This document shows, piece after piece, positions 24,449 to 31,085 of a stretch of 33,768 nucleotides of DNA. The stretch's first letter is position 1; each line of letters starts with the position of its first letter. The stretch covers positions 1 through 33,768 of the forward strand of contig JACPSZ010000003.1 of NCBI GenBank assembly GCA_024860875.1. Reading direction: 5' to 3'. Source of the DNA: Nitrososphaerota archaeon. GTDB taxonomy: Archaea; Thermoproteota; Nitrososphaeria; Nitrososphaerales; UBA57. Made by a program: the position numbers and the translations under genes. Under the pieces are notes generated by a model. The model was given only the letters and a program-made list of their open reading frames with translations, made no database searches and was not told where the DNA came from.

Positions 24449-24967
24449 TTACCTGACCTTTGTTTTTCTGATCTTGTTCTGGAGTTCTATGAATCCTTGA
24501 ATAAGGGTCTCCGGTCGAGGCGGGCATCCTGGTACATATACATCAACGGGTATGAACTTGTCTATTCCTGGCACGACGTTGTAAGAGTCAATATACAAAC
24601 CTCCAGAAATTGCACATGCGCCCATCGCCATCACCCACTTCGGCTCAGGCATCTGCTCGTAAATCCACTTCAACCTTGGAACCATCTTCCTTGTTATAGT
24701 TCCCTGCACGACAAGAAGGTCGCACTGTCTCAAAGAGCCGAATGCCTCCAGAACGCCAAAACGCTCGAGGTCGTAGCGGGGGCCTGAGGCCGCTCCAAAT
24801 TCTATGCTGCAACACGCAGTTTCAATGTGAACAGGCCATAATGCATAGAGCCTCCCCCAATTCACAATATACCTTACAGGCTCTTTTACTGCCTGCTCCA
24901 CTATACTTCCGATAACATCGCTGACCTTGCCAACTAGTACGGAAGCTGCGGAGCCTGATGTCACCAT
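24449..24967 (-). CDS. nuoB: Complex I subunit NuoB (N2 cluster)
   Basis: 172 aa from ATG 24967. The frame is open further upstream to 25084, but that part is within nuoA and unlike NuoB. The four ligands of cluster N2 are Cys52 and Cys53 (ETACCSIEF), Cys118 (MGACAISGG) and Cys148 (YVPGCPPRPE). GTITRKMVPRLKWIYEQMP is also typical. N2 gives electrons to quinone. It overlaps the nuoA end by 7 nt. Confidence 0.94.
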   Translation of the reverse strand: MVTSGSAASVLVGKVSDVIGSIVEQAVKEPVRYIVNWGRLYALWPVHIETACCSIEFGAASGPRYDLERFGVLEAFGSLRQCDLLVVQGTITRKMVPRLKWIYEQMPEPKWVMAMGACAISGGLYIDSYNVVPGIDKFIPVDVYVPGCPPRPETLIQGFIELQNKIRKTKVR

Positions 24968-25344
24968 ATTTCTCTCCTCCCTGCCAATTTTAGTGCGTAC
25001 CAGATAGGTATGAATATTGCTACCAAAAATGGTAATACTACGAGAGCGCTTGAGGGGCCGAGCCTTGCAAATGCGGTGCTCCACGCAAGCATGAACATTA
25101 TTACAACGTCAAAGACAACGAACATTATCAGATATGCGTAATATTGCATCATCAAATGTACTCGTGACTCACCTTTTGGAATTTGTCCAGACTCAAATGT
25201 CTGCGATTTGATTGGATTTGGCCTCTTCGGAGCAAATAGTACGGGTATTATTATCGTAGGTACGACAGCCGCGACCGAAAAAGCTGCCAGAAGACCAACC
25301 AAAATAAATTCGCTGACCAATGTAATTGTAATAGTGAACTCCAT
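24961..25344 (-). CDS. nuoA: Complex I subunit NuoA
   Basis: A 127-aa protein with three TM helices: about 8-32, 68-90 and 97-118. The conserved loop is KPNPIKSQTFESGQIPKGES (family: E-C/S-G-x-x-P), and the last helix begins with an acidic FDVVIMFMLAW segment as usual. It starts only 22 bp after sufU and no well-placed TATA box is seen, so it may be read from the suf promoter. It is the first of twelve nuo genes in a tight run. Confidence 0.9.
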   Translation of the reverse strand: MEFTITITLVSEFILVGLLAAFSVAAVVPTIIIPVLFAPKRPNPIKSQTFESGQIPKGESRVHLMMQYYAYLIMFVVFDVVIMFMLAWSTAFARLGPSSALVVLPFLVAIFIPIWYALKLAGRREIW

Positions 25345-25366
25345 TCTATTTAAGGAGTAAGCAGTT

Positions 25367-25765
25367 TTACTGCAGGTTTGTAAGGTCGCTCGGAGCGCTC
25401 ATACCCCATAGTCCTTTCTGTAGAGTTCTTAAGCCTAGGAGGGCACACTTCATTCGTGTTGGGCCAATTGAAATTCCGAGCATGGAAACTATGTCCTGCT
25501 GAGTAAACTTCTTCACGTGGCCGATTTCTTTACCCTTTATCTGCTCTGTGAGCATGGATGTCGAGGCTTGGCTTATTGCGCATCCCCTTCCTGTAAAGGC
25601 TACATCATCGATTTTATCACCGGATAACTGCAGTTGAATCTCGACCTCGTCCCCGCACAGAGGGTTTGAATCTTTGTAAGTTCCTGTAGGATTGTTAAGC
25701 TTACCGAAGTTCCTTGGGTTCTTATAATGGTCAAGGATATTCTCGGCGTACATATCCATACCCAT
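25367..25765 (-). CDS. sufU: SufU/IscU-type Fe-S scaffold or sulfur acceptor
   Basis: 132 aa from ATG 25765. The frame is open upstream but overlaps sufS there. Family residues are Cys37 (NPLCGDEVEI, with Asp39), Cys62 (GRGCAISQAS) and Cys107 (TRMKCALLGLRTL), the three ligands of the IscU/SufU fold. The start overlaps the sufS stop by one base (TGATG). The segment before the third Cys is short compared with Bacillus SufU, so a scaffold role as in IscU or a sulfur-transfer role as in SufU are both possible. Pairing directly with sufS supports a persulfide acceptor. Confidence 0.88.
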   Translation of the reverse strand: MGMDMYAENILDHYKNPRNFGKLNNPTGTYKDSNPLCGDEVEIQLQLSGDKIDDVAFTGRGCAISQASTSMLTEQIKGKEIGHVKKFTQQDIVSMLGISIGPTRMKCALLGLRTLQKGLWGMSAPSDLTNLQ

Positions 25766-27012
25766 CAATTGAACACCTCCTTGGCCTTCTTCAGAGATTG
25801 TATGAAAAGGTCGATCTCCTCTTTGGTGTTGTAAGCGTAAAGGCTTGCCCTGCTGGTTGCTGGAACACCTAATCTCCTCATCAGTGGCTGAGCGCAATGG
25901 TGCCCTGATCTTATTGCCACTCCATAATCGTTCACAATAGAGGCTACGTCGTGCGCATGAACCTTGGCTAGATTGAACGAGAATACCTCTACTCTGTCTT
26001 CAGAATTCTTCGGGCCGTAGATCTCAATATCCCCAACCTCTGGCAGCGTTTCTAATGCGTATTCGGTAAGGCCCTTGCCCACTCTTCTGATGTTCTCCAT
26101 CCCTATGACATTGAGATAGTCTATCGCAACGCCAAGACCTATTGCGCCCGCAATGTTCGGAGTGCCAGCCTCGAACTTGTAAGGAAGATCGTTCCACTTT
26201 GACTCGTTCAGTTGAACTTCCTTGATTATGCTGCCGCCGCCCATGAAGGGATCCATCTGCTCTAGCACGCTTTCTTTAGCGTATAGTACTCCGATTCCTG
26301 TAGGCCCTAACATCTTGTGCCCAGAGAAGGCGAAAAAGTCGCAGTCCATCTCTTGAACATCTATTGAAACATGTGGGATTGATTGAGCTCCGTCTACAAG
26401 TATCAGAGAGCCCTTTTCATGGGCTATCTTTGCAATCTCTTCAACAGGGTTTATCGTGCCAAGAACATTGGAAACATGCGCTATGCTGACAATCTTCGTC
26501 TGCTTGGTCATTAGCCCATAGTAATCCTCAAGTTTCAGGGTTCCGTCATCGTTTACTCCAACGTAATCAAGCTCGACACCCTTTTCTCGCAAGAACTGCC
26601 AAGGAACTATGTTGGAATGGTGCTCCATAAGGCTGAGCAGAACTCTGTTCCCTCTCCTGAGCTTCTTCCCGTAAGAATATGCAACCAGGTTTATGGCTTC
26701 AGTAGTGCCTCTTACGAAGATTATTTCATTTGGACTTTTTGCGTTGATGAACTTTGCAACATTCTCTCTCGCAGCCTCGAACTGCTCCGTTGCCCGCTCG
26801 CTTAATTCATGGACTCCTCTATGTACGTTGGAGTTAGTTTCCCTGTAGAACCTGTCGATCGCTTGGATAACTTGGACTGGCCTCTGGGTCGTTGCAGCAT
26901 TATCGAAGTAGACTAGGGGCTTGCCGTTGATCTTCTTCGAAAGTATCGGAAAGTCGCTTCTCATCTGACTAATGTCAAGCTGCATATTGCGCGGAACTGA
27001 ACCCATGTGCAT
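25765..27012 (-). CDS. sufS: Cysteine desulfurase SufS
   Basis: A 415-aa class-V aminotransferase-fold PLP enzyme that takes sulfur from cysteine for Fe-S clusters. The PLP lysine is Lys233 (FSGHKMLGPTGIG), the PLP-binding Asp is Asp207 (VDGAQ) and the persulfide Cys is Cys373 (RSGHHCAQPLM), all in group-II (SufS) context. The N-terminal FPILSKKINGKPLVYFDNAATTQ is characteristic. The start is uncertain: ATG 27012, ATG 27006 and ATG 26964 (MRSDFP) are in frame. A TATA-like CTTTATTC at 27034-27041 lies about 29 nt before ATG 27006-27012 and may give a separate leaderless start. Confidence 0.94.
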   Translation of the reverse strand: MHMGSVPRNMQLDISQMRSDFPILSKKINGKPLVYFDNAATTQRPVQVIQAIDRFYRETNSNVHRGVHELSERATEQFEAARENVAKFINAKSPNEIIFVRGTTEAINLVAYSYGKKLRRGNRVLLSLMEHHSNIVPWQFLREKGVELDYVGVNDDGTLKLEDYYGLMTKQTKIVSIAHVSNVLGTINPVEEIAKIAHEKGSLILVDGAQSIPHVSIDVQEMDCDFFAFSGHKMLGPTGIGVLYAKESVLEQMDPFMGGGSIIKEVQLNESKWNDLPYKFEAGTPNIAGAIGLGVAIDYLNVIGMENIRRVGKGLTEYALETLPEVGDIEIYGPKNSEDRVEVFSFNLAKVHAHDVASIVNDYGVAIRSGHHCAQPLMRRLGVPATSRASLYAYNTKEEIDLFIQSLKKAKEVFN

Positions 27013-27041
27013 AAGCCATCAAACAAGACGCTTGAATAAAG

Positions 27042-27800
27042 TTATGGCTGTTCCTTCTTTACCCAGTCGTAGCCCTTTTCTTCAACGAGCCTTGATAGTT
27101 CGTCTCCGCCAGACTTTACGACCCTTCCATCTACCATAATGTGCACGTATTGAGGTTCGAGGTGCGAAAGTATCCTTTGATAATGAGTTATCACTAAAAC
27201 TCCGAGTTCCGGCCCAACTTGCACTCTTATCGCCTTTGCAACAGACTTCAAAGCGTCAATGTCTAATCCAGAGTCTGGTTCGTCTAAAATCGCTATCGAA
27301 GGTTTCAGGATAGCCATCTGCAGAACTTCTGCCCTCTTCTTCTCTCCGCCAGAGAAGCCAGCATTGAGCTGCCTTAATGTGAAAGACTCATCGACATCGA
27401 GTGACTTTATCTGATTGTTGAACATCTGCTGGAATTCAGAAACCAGCATGCTTCCTTTGCCTTCTTGCTTTCTCTTCATGTTGACTAGGTTTCTTAGGAA
27501 ACTTGCCAATCCTACACCGGGAACTTCTACGGGATACTGGAAGCCCAGAAACAGTCCCTTTGCGGCCCTCTGATCGGGTCTTAAGCCCAGTATGCTTTCT
27601 CCGTTTACCAAAACGTCCCCAGAATATACCTTGTACTTTGGATGGCCCATTATTACGTTCGCAAGAGTGCTCTTGCCTGAGCCGTTGGGGCCCATTATTG
27701 CATGCATTTCGCCCTGCCTTACGGCAAGGTTTACTCCCTTGAGTATCTCCTTGTCCCCAATGCCAGCTCTGAGATCTCTTACTTCCAACGTCGTAATCAT
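27042..27800 (-). CDS. sufC: Fe-S assembly ATPase SufC
   Basis: A 252-aa ABC-type ATPase of the SUF system. Walker A is GPNGSGKST (37-45). The signature is FSGGEKKRAEVLQM (149-162), the SufC form with EKKR in place of the usual transporter motif. Walker B is IAILDEPDSGLD (169-180), and the H-loop is VITHYQRIL. It normally works with the SufB-SufD scaffold, but neither sufB nor sufD is within the window. It is the first gene of the minus-strand run and divergent from the TFE-beta gene across a 202-bp region holding a strong palindrome. Confidence 0.94.
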   Translation of the reverse strand: MITTLEVRDLRAGIGDKEILKGVNLAVRQGEMHAIMGPNGSGKSTLANVIMGHPKYKVYSGDVLVNGESILGLRPDQRAAKGLFLGFQYPVEVPGVGLASFLRNLVNMKRKQEGKGSMLVSEFQQMFNNQIKSLDVDESFTLRQLNAGFSGGEKKRAEVLQMAILKPSIAILDEPDSGLDIDALKSVAKAIRVQVGPELGVLVITHYQRILSHLEPQYVHIMVDGRVVKSGGDELSRLVEEKGYDWVKKEQP

Positions 27801-27815
27801 TATGCTCTAAACACT

Positions 27816-27859
27816 AACAGAATTATCAAGATATAACTATTGTTATATCTGATTCTGTT
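27816..27859. promoter_or_regulatory. Palindromic operator candidate at the sufC promoter
   Basis: A perfect inner dyad has arms AGATATAAC (27829-27837) and GTTATATCT (27842-27850) around a 4-bp centre TATT. An outer dyad has AACAGAAT (27816-27823) and ATTCTGTT (27852-27859). On the minus strand the inner arm GTTATATCT serves as a probable TATA box about 33 nt before the sufC ATG (27800). A repressor bound here would block sufC. The responsible regulator is not known. Confidence 0.65.
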
Positions 27860-28002
27860 ATGTTGGGGGACAGAATCGCATCTTCGGGGCTTAATATACG
27901 GGAGAGGGGCTGCACACAGGAGCGGGCTAACAATATTTTACAAAACAGTTATAAGAAAAATAGCCGAACAGTTGATAAGTCTCCTTATACCATTATCAGA
28001 CG
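27860..28002. promoter_or_regulatory. Upstream region of the TFE-beta gene
   Basis: TTATAAGAA at 27949-27957 on the plus strand is a fair TATA box and would give a leader of about 25 nt before ATG 28003. CTTATACC at 27984-27991 is too close to the start for a leaderless transcript. No further gene is seen; an in-frame TAA directly upstream fixes the TFE-beta start at ATG 28003 or later. Confidence 0.35.
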
Positions 28003-28440
28003 ATGCCCTTGCAGGACAACTATTCTAGGATGTATCATTTGATAGTTTCTGCACACGGAAGTGGACTGTCCCAAAGAAACCTGCTCGACATGATGGAACT
28101 CAGAAGCAACCAAGTTTCCAAAATAGCCCTCAAGTTAGAAAGAAGTGGCTTGGTAAGGCGGGAAAAGTCCCTCGAAGATGGGAGATGGACCTACATTCTC
28201 AAAGCGGTCGATGCAATAAGCTTAGGGCCTTACGAGTCTATACCATGCGTAACATGTCCTTATGAGGATAAGTGCAGGTCAGACGGAATAATATCGTCGC
28301 GGAACTGCGCCCTAGAAACATATCAGAGAGGTATAGCGCAGTGGGTCCTTGAAGAATTTGATGGCGAGCAGAAGGTCACAAGCATGCCAAAGCCCGTTAT
28401 AGAGGTCGCCCAGAAGCATACAAAGAAGAGGAAGCGTTAG
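28003..28440 (+). CDS. Transcription factor TFE-beta / RPC34-like winged-helix Fe-S protein
   Basis: A 145-aa protein with an N-terminal winged helix (residues about 8-55: GLSQRNLLDMMELRSNQVSK, then ALKLERSGLVRREKS and a wing ending WTYIL). The C-terminal part has four Cys, 82, 85, 91 and 102 (PCVTCPYEDKC and SRNCALE). The C-x2-C-x5-C-x10-C spacing is the same as in eukaryotic RNA polymerase III subunit RPC39/RPC34, where it binds a [4Fe-4S] cluster. Archaeal orthologues (TFE-beta) act with TFE-alpha to open promoter DNA and occur in Crenarchaeota and Thaumarchaeota. The basic tail (KKRKR) is notable. A dedicated SUF repressor is an alternative role given the divergent sufC, but the cluster spacing favours TFE-beta. 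Confidence 0.8.
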   Translation: MPLQDNYSRMYHLIVSAHGSGLSQRNLLDMMELRSNQVSKIALKLERSGLVRREKSLEDGRWTYILKAVDAISLGPYESIPCVTCPYEDKCRSDGIISSRNCALETYQRGIAQWVLEEFDGEQKVTSMPKPVIEVAQKHTKKRKR

Positions 28441-28480
28441 ACCCTTTAGAATTTCAAATTAATATCCAAAAAAGATGGAG

Positions 28481-28490
28481 TTTTTATGTA
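28481..28490 (+). promoter_or_regulatory. Predicted TATA box of the 42-aa zinc-ribbon-like gene
   Basis: TTTTTATGTA is centred about 26 nt before ATG 28511, fitting a leaderless transcript. Confidence 0.5.
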
Positions 28491-28510
28491 ACTTGTTGCA
28501 TATTACAAAC

Positions 28511-28639
28511 ATGGCCCAAGAAGCTATATCCAAATGCAAGGACTGCGGAGAGGAGATAATCTGGATACGTACAGAGCTTGGCAGGTTCGTCCCATTTAAC
28601 CTGTCTGGGACAATACATGTCTGCCCAGCAAAGAAATAA
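28511..28639 (+). CDS. Small zinc-ribbon-like protein, 42 aa
   Basis: A short frame, ATG 28511 to TAA 28637-28639, encodes a compact basic protein. Cys9 and Cys12 form a knuckle (KCKDCGEEIIW), followed by a beta-like stretch (RTELGRFVPFN) and a second pair with His37 and Cys39 (GTIHVCPAKK). A CxxC ... HxC arrangement over about 30 residues suits one zinc ion in a rubredoxin-like or half zinc-ribbon fold. A well-placed TATA box and the coding-like composition support a real gene. It is in line with TFE-beta and the AsnC-type gene. Function is unknown; a nucleic-acid or polymerase-associated role would suit the neighbours but is not shown. Confidence 0.7.
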   Translation: MAQEAISKCKDCGEEIIWIRTELGRFVPFNLSGTIHVCPAKK

Positions 28640-28698
28640 TTCGACAGTTGCCGAATGAATAATGATGTATAAGCTAACCTTTAATGCCTGAGGATACA

Positions 28699-28706
28699 GT
28701 TATATG
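28699..28706 (+). promoter_or_regulatory. Predicted TATA box of the Lrp/AsnC-domain gene
   Basis: GTTATATG would give a transcript start near 28731 and a leader of about 28 nt carrying the ribosome binding site. A second TATA-like GTATAAGC at 28667-28674 lies further upstream. Confidence 0.4.
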
Positions 28707-28744
28707 TCGGAGCGCGCAGTGAGAAAAATACTCTGCCTATCAAA

Positions 28745-28751
28745 AAGGAGG
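28745..28751 (+). promoter_or_regulatory. Strong Shine-Dalgarno site
   Basis: AAGGAGG lies 7 nt before ATG 28759. It is the clearest ribosome binding site in the window and contrasts with the leaderless look of many other genes. Confidence 0.75.
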
Positions 28752-28758
28752 CTAATAC

Positions 28759-28989
28759 ATGCCTAAAGCTTTTGTTCTAATTACCTCTGAGCTAGGAAAA
28801 GAAGCCGAAGTGCTAGACAGCCTTAGGAAGATTCAGGGCATAAGGGAGGCACACAATCTTTACGGAGTGTACGATGTGATAGCGCATATAGAATGTGCAG
28901 ATGAAGGCGACCTTAGAAACATAGTAACGAACAAGATAAGGAATGTCACTAATGTAAGGGCTACCATGACCCTGATGGTTGCAGATTAA
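28759..28989 (+). CDS. Stand-alone Lrp/AsnC effector (RAM) domain protein
   Basis: A 76-aa protein that consists only of the ligand-binding RAM/ACT-like domain of Lrp/AsnC regulators: KAFVLITSELGKEAEVLDSL, then HNLYGVYDVIAHIECADEGDL and a final strand ATMTLMVAD. The DNA-binding N-terminal domain is absent, and the start is firmly set by a strong ribosome binding site. Such proteins form dimers and higher rings and may sense amino acids or modulate full-length Lrp proteins. No partner is in the window. It sits ahead of the ksgA operon but has its own TATA box. Confidence 0.88.
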   Translation: MPKAFVLITSELGKEAEVLDSLRKIQGIREAHNLYGVYDVIAHIECADEGDLRNIVTNKIRNVTNVRATMTLMVAD

Positions 28990-29064
28990 TTTCTGAACCT
29001 ATACGGGATTCCAACTCTACTTGCAGACTGTAACGTTTTTCCTTTAACACTTCCAACATGATGC

Positions 29065-29805
29065 GTGCAATCGAAGAGGAGAATACTGGGTCAGCATTTT
29101 ATTGACGATGAAGAAACCCTGAGGAGAATCGTTGCACTTGCAGAAATACAATATGCTGGTAGGGTTCTCGAAATAGGTGCTGGTAAAGGCTCACTTACAA
29201 AAGAGCTCTGCAGGACAAGAGCGAAGATAGTTTCTTACGAGATAGATCGTGAATTGTTTCCAGACTTAAAATCTAAATTCTCCAATATCAAGAATGTGCA
29301 ATTGGTCAATGCTGACGCCTTCAAGAGCAATATTAGTTTCGACGTTTTAGTAGCTAACCTGCCATATTCCCGCTCTGAGGAATTTATTGAATGGTTAGCG
29401 GGCAAGAATTTCAGGAAGGCCGTTGCAATGCTGCAGACAGATTTCGTTGATAAAATTCTCTCCCGCTCTGGTAAGAACTACAGGGCAGTTTCTGTAATAG
29501 CACAGTATTGCTTCACAATAAGGAGAGTATTTGAGGTTCCAGCGCGTCTGTTCAAGCCGCCACCAAAAGTTTCTTCGAGCGTCATTGTAATTGAAAGAAA
29601 ACCAGTTACGCCAACGAAGAGCGAGATAAAATCACTCAAGTATCTATGGTCTTTCAAAGGCAAAACAGTTGCTTCAGCCATAAAGGCAATTGCAAAGAAA
29701 AGCGATAAAAATCTAAAAACAGTAGAAGTTCCAGAGAAAAGAATTGCAGAGCTATCGCCAGAGCAAGCATTCAGAGTTGCTAAAGCAATTGACCAAGCGA
29801 ATTGA
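29065..29805 (+). CDS. ksgA: 16S rRNA dimethyladenosine transferase KsgA/Dim1
   Basis: A 246-aa SAM-dependent enzyme that dimethylates two adjacent adenosines in the 3' hairpin (helix 45) of 16S rRNA during small-subunit assembly. Marks are the N-terminal LGQHFIDDEETL, motif I EIGAGKGSLTKEL, the acidic SYEID end of strand 2, the NLPY catalytic motif (LVANLPYSRSEEF), and PARLFKPPPKVSSSVIVI in the C-terminal domain. It is slightly shorter than bacterial KsgA. The start must be GTG 29065, because the ATGs at 29058 and 29061 are out of frame. In archaea ksgA is often followed by a HemK-type methyltransferase gene, as here. It overlaps the next gene by about 17 nt. Confidence 0.93.
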   Translation: MQSKRRILGQHFIDDEETLRRIVALAEIQYAGRVLEIGAGKGSLTKELCRTRAKIVSYEIDRELFPDLKSKFSNIKNVQLVNADAFKSNISFDVLVANLPYSRSEEFIEWLAGKNFRKAVAMLQTDFVDKILSRSGKNYRAVSVIAQYCFTIRRVFEVPARLFKPPPKVSSSVIVIERKPVTPTKSEIKSLKYLWSFKGKTVASAIKAIAKKSDKNLKTVEVPEKRIAELSPEQAFRVAKAIDQAN

Positions 29806-30340
29806 TTCGGAAACATACAGAGCTGCGGAGGATACGTTTCTGCTTGCGGACATACTGGAGAAGCAAAACTATGATAACGCTGTTGAAATTGGCGTAGGAG
29901 AAGGTTTTGTGACTGTCTTACTTGCAAGAAAATGCAAAAATGTCGTAGGAACTGATCTCGACATCAATGCAATAGCGAAAACGAAGGAGAGGCTCGTTAG
30001 AGAAGATTTAGCAGACAAAGTTAGCCTGATTCTTTGCGATAGTATAAGCCCTCTTCAGGGCAAGTTTGACTTATGTGCCTTCAATCCTCCATACTTGCCC
30101 AGCGACATAGATGATGTTACTGTTGCAGGAGGGCAGGAGGGAATTGAAACTGCAAAGAAATGGTTCGACCAGTGCGTTCAAATGCTAAAGCCTGATAGCA
30201 GCATAATGTTCGTTGCATCGAGTTTATCGAATGTGGATAATCTTTTGAAGCATGTTCGGGAAAAAGGATTCAATGCAGCTATCCTAGCAAGAAAGAGATT
30301 CTTCTTTGAGGAGATCGTCGTTATACAGGCAAAAAGATGA
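29789..30340 (+). CDS. HemK/PrmC-type protein methyltransferase
   Basis: About 183 aa from TTG 29789 (an ATG at 29744 is also in frame but lies deeper within ksgA). It is a SAM enzyme of the HemK2/Mtq2 group, which methylates the Gln of the GGQ motif in release factors. The SAM motif is AVEIGVGEGFVTVLLA and the catalytic motif is FNPPYLPSD. The N-terminal RAAEDTFLLADIL is the short HemK2 lead-in typical of archaea and eukaryotes, without the extra N-terminal domain of bacterial PrmC. It is coupled with ksgA by overlap and lies 7 nt before the TrmJ-like gene. A partner like Trm112 is not seen here. Confidence 0.87.
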   Translation: MTKRIDSETYRAAEDTFLLADILEKQNYDNAVEIGVGEGFVTVLLARKCKNVVGTDLDINAIAKTKERLVREDLADKVSLILCDSISPLQGKFDLCAFNPPYLPSDIDDVTVAGGQEGIETAKKWFDQCVQMLKPDSSIMFVASSLSNVDNLLKHVREKGFNAAILARKRFFFEEIVVIQAKR

Positions 30341-30347
30341 TTGTTAG

Positions 30348-31085
30348 ATGGAGATTAGCATCGTACTAGTAGAGCCCTCTTACCCGATAAACGTGGGATA
30401 TGCTGCAAGAATCATTAAGAATTTCGGGTACAAGAAACTTTTTCTAATCAATCCAAAGTTTAACATGCAAGAAGCGAGGAAATTTGCTTCGCATGCTGTA
30501 GATATTCTGGAGAATGCAGAAAAGTGCTCTTTTGATGAATTGATCAAAAGAGAGGATTATGTCATAGGCACAACAGCAATATCGGCAAGCAGGGAAGGAA
30601 ATCTCACCCGCCAGACAGTGCCGCCGTGGGAAATAGTTAACATGGTGAGCGGGAACAAGATTTGCCTTATATTCGGAAGAGACACAACGGGGCTAACAAA
30701 TGAAGAGATAACCAAGTGCGATTTAATTGTCAAAATCCCTGCAAACGGAAAATATCCAACCCTTAACATCAGCCATGCCATGGCTATAATACTCTATGAA
30801 ATCTCGAAATCGTCCATAAGGAAGAAGGCTTCTGCCCCAAGAATCTCTGTAGACATGATAGCTGCTAACTTTGCGGAACTTGCGCTGATAGCTGGGGTGC
30901 AGAAGTATAAAGTCAAGATAATGGAGAAAGCTCTCAAGAGAATTCTGCGCAGGAGCAAGCCCACGCAGAGAGAATCTTCGTTGCTTGTAGGCCTTCCGAG
31001 GAAGATAAGACTTGCACTGGAAAAGCCAGAAATTATCAGGCTTAGCAAGCTCAGGGCTTCTCCAAGAGGAGGACGCCGCGAATGA
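30348..31085 (+). CDS. TrmJ-like SPOUT RNA methyltransferase
   Basis: A 245-aa SPOUT-fold enzyme. The TrmJ subgroup methylates the ribose 2'-OH of tRNA position 32. Marks are VLVEPSYPINVGYAARIIKNFG at the N-terminus, FGRDTTGLTNEEI (motif 2, binding SAM), and PTLNISHAMAIILYE (motif 3), making the trefoil knot. The C-terminal extension (residues about 160-245) is basic and helical, as in TrmJ. It is third in a run with ksgA and the PrmC-like gene. Its last 35 bp overlap, tail to tail, the end of the tRNA guanine methyltransferase gene on the other strand. Confidence 0.86.
   Translation: MEISIVLVEPSYPINVGYAARIIKNFGYKKLFLINPKFNMQEARKFASHAVDILENAEKCSFDELIKREDYVIGTTAISASREGNLTRQTVPPWEIVNMVSGNKICLIFGRDTTGLTNEEITKCDLIVKIPANGKYPTLNISHAMAIILYEISKSSIRKKASAPRISVDMIAANFAELALIAGVQKYKVKIMEKALKRILRRSKPTQRESSLLVGLPRKIRLALEKPEIIRLSKLRASPRGGRRE

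Noticed and set aside
24968-25084. N-terminal extension of nuoB
   Set aside because: It overlaps nuoA and has no NuoB similarity. ATG 24967 gives the normal length.
25345-25366. Own promoter for nuoA
   Set aside because: TTAAATA lies only 4-10 nt before the ATG, too close to serve as a TATA box for that start.
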